Of a stretch of 64,000 bases of DNA, positions 52,601-64,000 are shown one piece after another. Made by a program: the position numbers and the translations under genes. Source of the stretch: Eudorina sp. 2006-703-Eu-15 (Eukaryota; Chlorophyta; Chlorophyceae; Chlamydomonadales; Volvocaceae). Numbering within the stretch: position 1 is the first letter of the stretch; each line of letters opens with the position of its first letter. The notes beneath the pieces are model-generated. The model saw nothing but the letters and a program-made list of their open reading frames with translations, was not told the DNA's origin and searched no databases. The stretch is from contig BDSI01000035.1 in assembly GCA_003117195.1 (NCBI GenBank), forward strand, positions 308,001 to 372,000, given 5' to 3'.

Positions 52601-55600
52601 GGGGGGGCTGGTGGGCGGTGGAGAGGTGGCTGGGGTCGAGGCGTGGGCCTTGGACGAGCGAGAGCAGGTAGCGCGGAGGTAGGCGAGGAGAAGAAAGGGA
52701 CGAGGCGATTTGAACTTCAGGGCAATGGCCCGGGCGGTTCGCGGGGCTGGTGGGGCGGCTCAGAGTGCAAGGGCTGCAGTCCTGAAACGTCTTTATCGCC
52801 TCGTACTGCCTGTACAATTGCAGGTCAGGGAAGCGGCCTGCCACAGCCTCGCCCGCCTCGTGCCCCGTCTGCCATTCACTCGGTCGTATTACACCACCCT
52901 GGAGGGGATGCTACTGCCGCTGGCCACGGACGCCTGTGAGGCCGTACACGTCGCCGCGCTGTCGTACCTGGTTCCGGCGCTGCTGACCTGGCAACCTCAA
53001 GACACGGACTCCATGCTGGTGTCATCGTGCCTGGCCCGGGTGCTGTCCGATATCAGCCAGCAGGTACGAATAATTGAGCAATACCAACAGGCATTCTTCA
53101 ACCACCAGTACCAGCAGCAACAACAGCACCAACACCAGCAAGCGCTACAGGGCAATAAGGGGGCCGACGCCACGGCCGCTGCCGCCGGTGGCAGCGGCAG
53201 CAGCGGCTTCACCGGTACGTTCCTCCGTTACACCCACACCTCGTCTCCTAGCCCGCCGCCGCCTCCGGCGTCACCATCGCCTTCGCCGCCGCCGCCGCTG
53301 ACGTCCGAAGGGCAGCTTGGCAGTAGCCACTCCAAGGGTAGCAGCTCCAGCCTCAGCGATGTGGGAACGGCTACAGCCGGGGCTGCTACTGCTACTGCGG
53401 CTACTGCTGGTGGCAGTACGAACGGGGGGCACCAGCCGCTGACGAGCGGGCCCAGCGTGTCCGCAGCCTCGACGTCCGGTCTCGTGGCGTCGCCGCCGCC
53501 GCCGCCGCCCCAGTGGGTCAGTTTCGGCCGGCGGAGCTTCCCCAGCTCGAGCCACCTGCTGCTGTATCAGTTGCTGGCGTTGTACGGTGGGCTGACGCCG
53601 GCGCTACGGCATGCTGCGGTGAGTACGGTTGTCGTACGCGCGATACGGTCGTTCCATGCCATCGATGCGCTGCTTTTGCTGGTGTTTGATTAGGGTTTGT
53701 TTGTAAACATATTCAGAGCCACTATGCTGGAACTTGGCTCATTGGGGGCATGCGAACTGACAAAAGGTGATCATGAATGAATGAATGAATGGACGTTACA
53801 GCGGACCCCAAAGGGACCAATGATGTATACAATATACCAGGTGATAATGTAGTGTCGTGTATCCGCCTTGGCCGTCGCCTCCGCAGTTGCGCTCCCGACC
53901 CGACTGGGCCTGCCCCGCGGACGGCCCTGCCAAGGCCGCGGGCGCGAGTGCTGGCGCCGCGAGGCCGCCAGCCCCGAACAAGGGCACGGCAGTGGCAACG
54001 GCGGCAGGCGCGGGCAAAGCACCTGGCAGCCTGCGACACCAGCGGGGCGGCAGCTTGGACGGCCCGTCGTTCACCGCCGCTGCCGCCGCCGCAGGCACCT
54101 CCGTCGTTGCCGCCGCCGCCGCCGCTGCCGCCGCTGCCGCTGTCCCGGCGAGCCGTGATCAGTCGGCAGACTTGATGGGCCCTACGCACCGTCGGACCAG
54201 CTCACACCCCGCGTTTGGCGGCTTCGGGCCATTAGGCGGGGTCGGCAGCGGCGGCAGTGCCGCCGCCGCCGCCGCCGCTGCGGCTGCCGCCCCAGGCGTC
54301 TCGGACGGAGCGAGCGGAGGCGCGCTAACTGGGCCGCGCGGTCGGTCATCTCTGCAGCACGCAGAGCTGGCGCCGCTGTATCGGATGTTGCTGCCGAAAA
54401 GCTCGTCCAGTACGGGGCTGGCGAACGGCGTGACCAGCGGAGGTGGCGGCGTGGGCACCGGCGAGGCGGCGCCGACGGAGCAGCAGCGACCCAGTGGCGC
54501 CGGACACGCAGTCGAGGTGTCTCAGGAGGACTCGGAGGGTGGCAGGGCGGAGGAGGGCGGTGAGGAGGAGGTGCTGGAGGATTGGGAGCGGGAGGCGGAG
54601 GACGCTTCGCTGGCGGCCTGGGCGACCCACGGGTCACATGACAGCTGGAAGACGCTCGAGTGGATCATGCAGGTGACGACTGCGCCCGCTGTCGGAAGAT
54701 TTTACGACGGGGGCGGGTTGGATGCCCCTGCTCGCAGCGCGCGTTACTGGGCTGAAAGCAACAAATGCCGTCGAAGAAGATCTCGACCCTTCTTATGTGG
54801 TCAAGAAGCCACAGTTAGATACTACAGCACGGCAGGGTGATTTGCGTGAAACTTCCGGAGGGGAGACTTGGCCTGGCGTCTTTGGAGCGCTCCTTCACCC
54901 CGCCCTCGCCCGCGCGGGCAGTCCTCCCTCCCCCAACCCTGATTCTGCCCCTCCTGTGCCCCACAGTACGTGGTTCCGGAGCTGATACGGCTGATATGCT
55001 GCGTGGGCCCTATGTTCCCGGAGGCGCTCGACGTGCGCCGGCAGGCGGCGTTCGCAGTGGCCGCGACCTGCAGCGTGATGGGTGGGTGGGCGGGATCTGG
55101 GGTGGAATCTGGAATGTGGAATCGGGACTTGGAATCGGGATTAGATCTGGATTGGGTCTGGATTGGATCTAGATTCGGTCTTGGATGTTGGTGGGCCAGA
55201 ATCTAAGCCTTAATGATGCCAGGCGAAGTTCAAGGATGCCCATCGAATCGAGCACGTCGGCTGTTCTAGGAATGTGGATTGGCTCGTACATTTAAAAAAC
55301 TGCGCTGCAGTTGAAAGCATCAATTACCGTATGATCAAACTTATCTCGGTTGACCCATGGGTCGGCGCAGGTGCGCCTTTCACCCAGGCGGCCATCGAGC
55401 CGGTCTTCCTGGCGGCCTCGGGCACGGGGACGTCCACGACGGCCGGCGGCGCGGCGGTGGCGGGGAGCTCTGTGGGTGGCGGCGCCGCCTCCTCAACGGT
55501 GGCCGTCATTGCCCCCGACCTGGACGCGCCGGTGGCTGTGAGGGCGCTGTGCGCCACGTGGCAGCCCCGCACCTTGGAGGCGCTCCGGATGGCGAGGTGG

Positions 55601-58482
55601 GGCTGGCAGGGGTGGTGCGCGAGGGGGGTACAGGAAATTGATAGACATATTCAAACTGCGCTGCGAGGGAGGGGGGGTGGCGGGGGCGGAATTGACAGTG
55701 AAAATAGCCCAGGCATGCGGGGGCGGTGGCGAGCCGGGAATGGTGGGGCTGTGTACTTCAGGTGTGGCTCTGGGGGTTAAATTGAAAAAAATGAAATAAG
55801 CTGAAGAACGGACCCGGGCACACCCAGAAATACTCAGCATACTTACGTGGCAAGGTACCTGCATAGCAATGGAAGTATAGAGATTGCGCGCGGGGGAAGC
55901 GGCATGGGCAAATGTGCGGCATGCGTTGTCACTGTGTCATGTAGTCGTACACGCCGTACACACGCGGGGCCCGGATTGGGGGTCAGGAAGCGCCCTTGGG
56001 ACCAACGGACCGTCACCCACCCCTGGACCGAGTCCAAACCGTGCGCCCCAGTGCACACCAGTGCCGTTCACCGTCCCGTGTTCTGGTTCGATCCCCACGG
56101 CTCCTTCCCCCTTGGGCCCCCCTGCCCTACCAGGCAATGCGTCCTGCCTGTGCTGCTGGTCTCGGTGCTCCCGGCGGCCCTCCGGCTGCGCCCCTACCTG
56201 CTGCAGCTGATGGGCTCAGCGCACGAGCTGCGGCAGCGGTGGCTCATGGACGCGCTGCCGGTGGGTCGGGTCGGGTCGGGTGGGGTCGGGTCGGGTCGGG
56301 TCGGGTCGGGTCGGGTCGGGTCGGGTTGGGTTGGGTCGGGTCGGGTCGGGTCGGGTCGGGTCGGGTTGGGGTTCGCCTCCCGAGTCGCTTACCGTACCCT
56401 TTCCCCCGCCCTTATCCTGCCCTCCCCCTGCTTTGTTCCTTCACCTCATCGTGCCGATTCGGCGGATGCCCTTCTCGCCAAAACGTCGTACCCTTTCTCC
56501 GTGTGTGTTTCGAGAAATGGGTCGCCAGGCAGGAAGACGGTGGCATTTCTCAGAGGCATCATGAGGTTGCCCCATGCATGGGTGTTGTGTGTTATTTAGG
56601 CAGGCAGAACAGGAGTGCGTGACATGCGCGGGGCCGATTGGCGCCCGATAGTTTGCCCGTATGCGTATACACTATACGAAAAGAAGGCTGCGGTGTCGGG
56701 TGGTGTGTGTGTGGGCCCGCAGGACTACACCACCGCCATCACCTTCGCCTGCAGCCAGCGGCCGGACCTCCTGCCCCAGGTCCTACACGTCTTCGAGGAC
56801 CTGCTCTCAGGAGCAACCGGGGCCGCCTCCAGCCACAGTCTGGCCCAGCACCGAAGCAGCCATCAAGGGGGTGACGGCCCCAGCGGCGCCGCCAACGCCA
56901 ACGGCGCTGCCGCGCCCGCAGACGACAAGTCCGCGGGCGCGGCGGCGCCGCCGGCGGCGCCGGCGGCCGCGGGCCCGGCCAGCACCCACGTGGGGCTATG
57001 TTGTGCGGCGCTGGCGCGGGCCCTCGTGCCCGTAGCCTCCCTGGAGCTGGCAAGTCGGCGGATACTGCCGGGCCTTATGGCGCTAATGTCGTACGGCGAG
57101 CCAGAGCTGCAGCGCGCGTGTGTGGGGGTGCTGGCGGAGCTGGGGCTGCGGTTCCGGGGCGATGGGCCCAGGGTTTCGGAGCAGGTGCTGGTGGTGTACG
57201 ACAGCCTGTTGGAGCAGGGCGGCCACGGGGTGCAGCTGGAGGTGCTGGCGGCGGGGACGGCGCTGGCGGCGGCGGCGGCGCCGTCGGCGGCGGTGTCGGC
57301 GGCGGCGGCGGCGCAGGTGGAGTGGTTGCTGACGGCGGTGCAGGCGGTGGCGGCGAGGCTGACGGCGCCGGCGAGTGCTGGAGGGACGGCGGCGACGGCG
57401 GCGGCGGGGCCTGGCTTGCTGACGCAGGACCAGCAGCGGGCGCTGGCGGCGCAGTTGCTGGCGGCGCTGCGGGCCGTGGCGCCGTACGATCTGAGGCTGC
57501 CGCGGCTTCAGGCGAGTGCTGTTCCGTGCTCCCGATGGGTGCCATACGCCCTGGTGTACAAACCTATGTGCGCTCGTGTACGGATGAGCAGGTGGTCTTT
57601 CGACGGGACACCGCACCGCACCGCAGCCGGCGATCTACCGGACACCCAACAAAGTTGTATTTGAACAGCAACGCGTGTTTCCGCCCTCTTCTGAAGCCTG
57701 CTTTTGAGCACCTGAGCCGAGTCCAGTTACAGTGGGGGCCCCAACGGGTCGTTGGGGATTGTTGCCCGAAGCCGCCTCGCCAAACACACGCTGCGAACCC
57801 GGACATCTGTCGGGCATGCTCGTCGCATACCACGCGCACCTCCTGGCCTGACCGACTACCGGTATCACAATGTTCAATACTTACGAACCCCTCCCACGCG
57901 CAGGCCAATCTGAGCTCTGCTCTGGATGCCGTACAGCGCTGCAAGGCCCTCCTACCCGATGCCCAACAGCAAGCGGCGCTCTCCGCGCTGTTGAAGGAGC
58001 GACCCACGGGTCAGTCCGCGGCCAGCGCGTCCGTCTCCTCCAGCACGCCCTCTGCCGCCGCCGCCGCCGCCGCCGCGGCGGCCGCGGGAGCCGCAGGAAT
58101 GCCGCCGCTTCGGACCGGTCCGGGGTCTTCGCTGCCGCCCGTGCAGCCGTACTCCTTGCACAGCGCGGGTCATGCCGCCGCCTCCGCCACCACCGGACTG
58201 GCGGTCACACCGACGCAGTCGGCATCTGGCAGCGCCAACCCCTTCCTGCTGCCGCCGACCGGGACCACGCCCCTGACCCATGGGTCGGCGCACGGGACAC
58301 CGGACGGCGCACAGGCGAGCGGCGGTGTCCGCAGCCGTTTCGACGCCTTCCGACAGAGGCTGATGAAACGGAGGGACGACGCGCCCGCGGCCGCTGGCCA
58401 GGCGGGGACCGCCGCCGCGACGGCGGGTGCGGCGGGGGCCAAGCCCAAGGAGAGTTTCTTCAGTGACGATGAGGGCGAATAG
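46679..58482 (+). CDS. RELCH: RELCH-like LisH / coiled-coil / HEAT-repeat protein, 1807 aa
   Basis: Homologue of animal RELCH (KIAA1468), which links Rab11 recycling endosomes to Golgi sterol transport. Seventeen exons: 46679-46825, 47120-47183, 47630-47706, 48032-48130, 48762-48968, 49169-49901, 50606-50964, 51477-51572, 51984-52070, 52444-52581, 52824-53618, 53887-54672, 54967-55081, 55371-55596, 56134-56260, 56723-57511 and 57904-58482, phases closing throughout. It has an N-terminal LisH motif (VVQYLLAKNFHLTALELLVE), a Gln-rich coiled coil, a second LisH-like segment ending HPWELWSW, then HEAT repeats. Colinear matches to RELCH include LCDALPRLVPNLNLKSRVEALPL, RRQLLAAVFNLAP, ERRTLVAETLGEAV and VREAACHSLARLVPRLPF. 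Ala/Pro/Ser/Gln insertions explain the extra ~600 residues over the human protein. The ATG at 46679 follows an in-frame stop. Function in algae is inference. Confidence 0.88.
56261..56366. repeat. Minisatellite, 5-base unit GGGTC
   Basis: About 20 units of GGGTC with a few GGGTT/GGGGT variants. It begins at the donor of RELCH-like intron 15 (GTGGGTCGGG), so the 5' splice site is the first unit of the array. Confidence 0.92.
56587..56654 (+). repeat. Dispersed ~68-base intronic repeat, copy 2
   Basis: Nearly identical to 41666-41734 in the same orientation. It lies in RELCH-like intron 15, about 70 bases before the next acceptor. Confidence 0.85.
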
Positions 58483-58760
58483 ATTCCTTAGCGACGAAGC
58501 AGCAGGCAGGGTGAACAGACTAGACCGCCAGAGGAGGATTTCCGACGGACAGGCGGGGCCGGACCTCAACATGTTCACGCCTAGGCCTGGGGGAAGCGGC
58601 GGAGTGAGTGCCTCAGCTTGGGCAGTCACGCTCTGCGACCTTAGGGAATGGGGGTATCGCTATGCGTGGAAGCGGAAGGAAACGGCCGTTGCGGGTCATT
58701 CGCGTTGCCGGGCCGCGCTAGGTGAGCTCCAAGCGTCTGTCGGGGTCAGTCAGAGGGCCT

Positions 58761-58778
58761 TGTAAACCGCTGCTGTAA
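58761..58778 (+). promoter_or_regulatory. Two TGTAA poly(A) signals of the RELCH-like gene
   Basis: TGTAA occurs at 58761-58765 and again at 58774-58778, about 280 bases after the stop codon. Confidence 0.6.
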
Positions 58779-59579
58779 AGTTCTGGATGGGCTGTCCGAC
58801 CGAAGAAATTGAACTTTAAAAACCTTCTTTGGCATGTGCGCATGTGATGTTTCTCAAGAGCAGGTGTGGGTATGAGATGCAGGATGGGCATGATAAGAGG
58901 CCGGACGTTTCTTTATTTCAGTCCTTGAAATGGGCCGCAGCGGGCTCGCGGGTAGGTACGGCGGCACGAGGCCGAGATGCCGCGGGGTTTAGGTATCGGT
59001 GCGGGGCGCCGCCTCATGCTGAGGAGGGGTGCTGCCGCCTCACTCATGGTGTTTGCGGCCGACAGCTTGCGTGGCTCTGCCCCGCCGGGGCCCGTTGTGT
59101 GTGCGTATGTCATGAGTGACGCAGCGTGTTCGTTCCCCACATGGCAGTACCCCGGCTGACTCTCTTGCATCACTGGTTCGCGGACGTTACGCGTGGCGGC
59201 TTTCGCGCCACTTGCACAGCTAGCGTTTCAAGCCCAAACGCCCCCGGACGGGTATGGTGAGATGGGGGTGGCACACGGCAGCATTTTGGACGACAGGTAG
59301 ATCGATGTAGGCGGCTGGGCAGGCGGCGGCATCTGTCTGCACCTGCGGCTTGTGCCAGTGCAGCAGCCTGAGAGATGCATGGAGCCCGGGGGCGACGGAG
59401 GGTACCGAGGAGGCTGTCGGCTGGGGCCATCCACCTGGGGCTACCTGGGGCCAATGGCTCGATCCGTCTATCTGTTCACTTCGGGTGGTCTTCCCGCTTC
59501 GTTCAGAGGTAGGTGCAACGAACACTGCCAGGGCTTGCCCTGTTATATATACACCGTTGCTCCCTTTTGGGGTCCACTG

Positions 59580-60085
59580 TAACGTTAATTCATTCACTGC
59601 TTGACGCACGTCAAACAAGTCAATGGTTTTGTAGGTATTGAAAAAGGGAAGGAATGGCGGGAGCGATGCAGGGCGCACGCAGGGCGCGCGCGAATCGTCA
59701 CACATACACAAACCAGACGTCTCATCCTAAAGGCAGGGCCTGGTTCTACCGCCAGGAACGAGACCAAGATTGATTGAATTCCGTATGTATGTACGACACC
59801 GGGTACAGCGAAGGCGTGTTGCCAGATAGTTACAACGCCAGGGCCTGATGAAGTCCGCTCGGATGCCGACAGCTGTAATCCCACACGCAGGATTCGGAAG
59901 CGTCCGTTCCGTCATTCCGTTCCGCCATTGTGCACGTGGCCGGCCGCGCTGTCGACCATGATCTGTGCCGGATTGGGTACCCGATTGGATTGGTACGGGT
60001 ACGACAACCCGAGACCATCGTACAGGCCGAACTGGTTGTGGCTCTATGTGCGTCTGTTGCTCGCTCTTTTCGCGCGTTCATGCTT
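59580..60085. repeat. Diverged direct repeat, copy 1
   Basis: Matches 61640-62140 in order and orientation with small gaps. Conserved blocks are ACGTCAAACAAGTCA, CGGGAGCGATGCAGG, CGAAGGCGTGTTGCCAG, a 46-base identical stretch starting CGTGGCCGGCCGCGCTGTCG, and ACGACAACCCGAGACCATCG. The 5' edge carries the GGGGTCCACTGTAACGTT motif of the dispersed family. Confidence 0.85.
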
Positions 60086-60650
60086 CTTGTAACCGTTGCA
60101 AGGTGGATCCGTATCCCGACCGGGTGTTCCAACGGGCCCAGATAGCTTGTAGGCGCCTCATCTAATCAACCCCTACCAAGGACTGCGCACCCATCCTCCA
60201 TCACCCGCGGGGGGGTCATGCAGCCATACGTACCGGCCATCACACCAGGTTCGTTACCAGTGCACCAGGATTGCCTCTCGCTCCTGGAAACGAACCACGC
60301 CCGACCCGCCAATCACACGGCGGGGAGGGAACCGGGATTCGAACCGACCACGGATCTCAGTTCATGCTTCATCGATAGATATCTCCTCATGTCATGCAGC
60401 CAGTCATGCCATCATGCCCAGTCAGGAGTGGCAGCCCGCCAGTCATGCACGGCCAGTCGGCCATCCACCAGTCATGGATGGCAGTTATGGAACCCGCTGC
60501 TCATGAATAATAATAATACGCCTCGGTCATAAACCGATGCGTGTGTTAAGGGGGCGGGGGTGGGCTGCTCATGAACAGTCATAATGCAAGAGTCATTTCT
60601 CATGTGGTCAACATGCATTCATTATATTGTGGTCAAGTCATATTGAACGA

Positions 60651-61187
60651 GGCGGTGACCTCGTTCATGCTCAGCAGGCAGATGACCATCGTCATTACCA
60701 TGGAGAAGTACATGCCTGGTGCTTGCCCTGGCGCCTGCGGTCAACGCATTCCAGGCTCCACAACACGTGCGTGCTGAACATCAGGTGGCGTTGTGTGCCT
60801 CCTTTTCTGTGCACGCCAGGCGGATGGAGCTCCCGTGGCCCGTTCTGATGGTGCAGGCAGCATGATTGGTGTTTTGACAGAGGCTAGGGGTCTTGCGAGT
60901 AGTGCATACATGTGGCATCCCACATACATGCATTTCACCTGCACCCACATCGCAAGACCTACCCCTAACCACTGTCCAAACCCCAATGATGCATGCTGCC
61001 TGAACCATCGGAACGAACTGGTCACGGGAGCTCGGCCTGGCGTGCACAGAGAAGGAGGTGGCACCACGCACCTGTCCAGCATGTGGTGTGGAACCTGGAA
61101 TGTGTTGACAGGGCAAGCACCAGGTATGTACTTCTCAATGGTAATAACGACGGTCATCTGCCTGCTGAGCATGAACGAGGTCGCCGC
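60651..61187. repeat. Long imperfect inverted repeat (~265-base arms)
   Basis: The left arm 60651-60917 and the right arm 60920-61187 are reverse complements over nearly their full length (roughly four in five bases by eye), with several small indels. Matching blocks include ACCTCGTTCATGCTCAGCAG, AGCAGGCAGATGACC, CTGGTGCTTGCCCT, CTGTGCACGCCAGGC and GGTCTTGCGA. The centre is ATGTGGCATCCCACAT near 60918. Confidence 0.9.
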
Positions 61188-61639
61188 CGCGTTCTCACTA
61201 CGTACTGGTGTCGGCAAAGTTGAAGCATTGTTGGTCAATGAGACTGTTCGATGTATACATACAAGTAATGTAGCAGGGTGTGTTCGCATCGATCCAGCAG
61301 TCCAAGTCTGGTAGCTTGGACGGATAAGGCCGGTTACGTACGTTTCTTTCCTATGATGAACGAAATTACTTATTGCTTCATGTAAAGATGCATGCATTGT
61401 GACAACGGAACTAAAAACTATACACGTACGCTAGCTGCCCGTTTTGTGGTTTATCAGCAAGCAAGCAAGTAAGCATATTATTAATGCTTGCCCCAGTTGA
61501 ACGCAAGGTACGGCATGACTAAGTAAGATTGTGACGACATGCATATTGGATTCTTTGATGAGCTTTGATCGTTGAATTCCCGGCTTTATTTCACGATCAC
61601 AGCTGGCTGCAACTTGTCCAAAATTAGCACGGCATACCG

Positions 61640-62140
61640 TTCATTCATTCGTTCACGCTGTTTGACGTCAAACAAGTCATTGATTTTGTAGATATTGATT
61701 AGGAACGGCGGGAGCGATGCAGGTAGGGCGCGAGTAGATAGCCACGCACAAATCGGACGTGTCGTTCGTAAGGTGGGGGCTAGACCAGATCTGGTTCTAC
61801 CACGCACCAGGAACGAGATCGGAAACGTACAAGAGTGATGGATTCCGTACATAAGTATGTACGGCACCGGGTACGGCGAAGGCGTGTTGCCAGTTACAAG
61901 GCCAAGGCCTCATGAAGTCTATCTGCTCGTATGCCGACAGCTAATGTATGATCTGTTCATTCGGCTGTCGTACACGTGGCCGGCCGCGCTGTCGACCATG
62001 ATCTGTGCCGGATTGGGTACCTGACTGGCTTGGTATGGGTACGACAACCCGAGACCATCGTACAGGCCGAACTGTTTGTGGCTTACTTGCTCTATTTGCA
62101 AGTATGCTGCTCGCTCCTTCGCGCGTTCATCGGTACCAAC
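61640..62140. repeat. Diverged direct repeat, copy 2
   Basis: Second copy of 59580-60085. The two copies flank the inverted repeat at 60651-61187. The best conserved part is 61974-62085. Confidence 0.85.
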
Positions 62141-62390
62141 TGTCCGCCATCGTTCCTATTGCTTACATACCGACACTATCTAGTAGTCACGACTACAGTG
62201 ATATGCAACAGTACGAACGAAACCCTCGGCGATGTTAACCGGAACGGCGCATAGTCGTACATCGTCGTGCATCAATATATCTAGGTCGCAAAGGAACGTG
62301 GAAATAAAGGCAGTCGTATTTATCGTGTAGAAGCAGACAGGGCGGCCGCCGATCGAGCAAGGGATTGATTATTTGCCGCCGCCTCCGCCG

Positions 62391-64000
<1,610 letters not shown>

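Larger units (their letters stand above)
58483..62390. other. Repeat-rich convergent spacer, 3.9 kb
   Basis: Lies between the RELCH-like stop (58482) and the kelch gene stop (62391). It contains a pair of ~500-base diverged direct repeats (59580-60085 and 61640-62140), the long inverted repeat 60651-61187 between them, and short CAGTCATG reiterations at 60395-60490. A tRNA-like B box (GGTTCGAATCC on the minus strand, about 60346-60356) has no matching cloverleaf. No protein gene is supported. Confidence 0.55.

Noticed and set aside
60290..60400. tRNA-like T arm (GGTTCGAATCC) on the minus strand
   Set aside because: No acceptor or D arm pairs with it and the T stem is mismatched. It could be a SINE or tRNA relic, but one copy is not enough to call.

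Overview
The window looks like nuclear DNA of a chlorophycean, probably volvocine, green alga. It is GC-rich with some AT-rich spacers. Genes are split into many short exons with introns of roughly 80-900 bases, and donors are mostly GTGGGT, GTGAGT, GTGCGC or GTACGN with CAG acceptors. Two genes have the chlorophycean TGTAA poly(A) signal downstream of the stop. Simple repeats are abundant (CA, GACA, TA, CAG, GGGTC) and proteins carry long Ala, Gln, Ser and Gly tracts. Coding models were built by hand from protein similarity plus splice sites. In every protein-coding model the intron phases close without a frame break, although a few boundaries have alternatives.

Layout, left to right: (1) 1-3255, plus, 3' part of a 5'-3' exonuclease (Pol I N-domain/FEN-like) gene. 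(2) 10884-6929, minus, unknown 804-residue low-complexity protein. (3) 14685-12735, minus, 219-residue protein with four degenerate EF-hand-like segments. (4) 14985-22512, plus, 1148-residue kinesin, divergent from gene 3 across 299 bases. (5) 29606-24436, minus, 750-residue septin with a tRNA-Arg(UCU) gene inside its last intron. (6) 38273-31957, minus, 764-residue isoamylase of the ISA3 type with a plastid-transit-like leader. (7) 39083-45081, plus, eIF2B gamma subunit, divergent from the isoamylase across 809 bases. (8) 46679-58482, plus, 1807-residue RELCH-like LisH/coiled-coil/HEAT protein. (9) 64000-62391, minus, 3' end of a kelch-repeat protein.

The genes are unrelated housekeeping and cytoskeletal functions: DNA/RNA processing, starch turnover, translation initiation, and membrane traffic or cytokinesis. 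They do not form a pathway cluster. The less ordinary content is in the DNA between and inside them. A 12-base palindrome, GACCCRYGGGTC, recurs ten times exactly, five times inside coding exons. A separate dispersed motif of about 40 bases, and shorter relatives of it, sits in introns and spacers. A roughly 540-base inverted repeat lies at 60651-61187, and a miRNA-precursor-like hairpin sits in the last isoamylase intron. Three genes appear to use GC-AG introns, two of them with the same CAG|GCGAGT donor. The septin has Ala in place of the Gly of its G3 motif. The nested tRNA has no T-run terminator.
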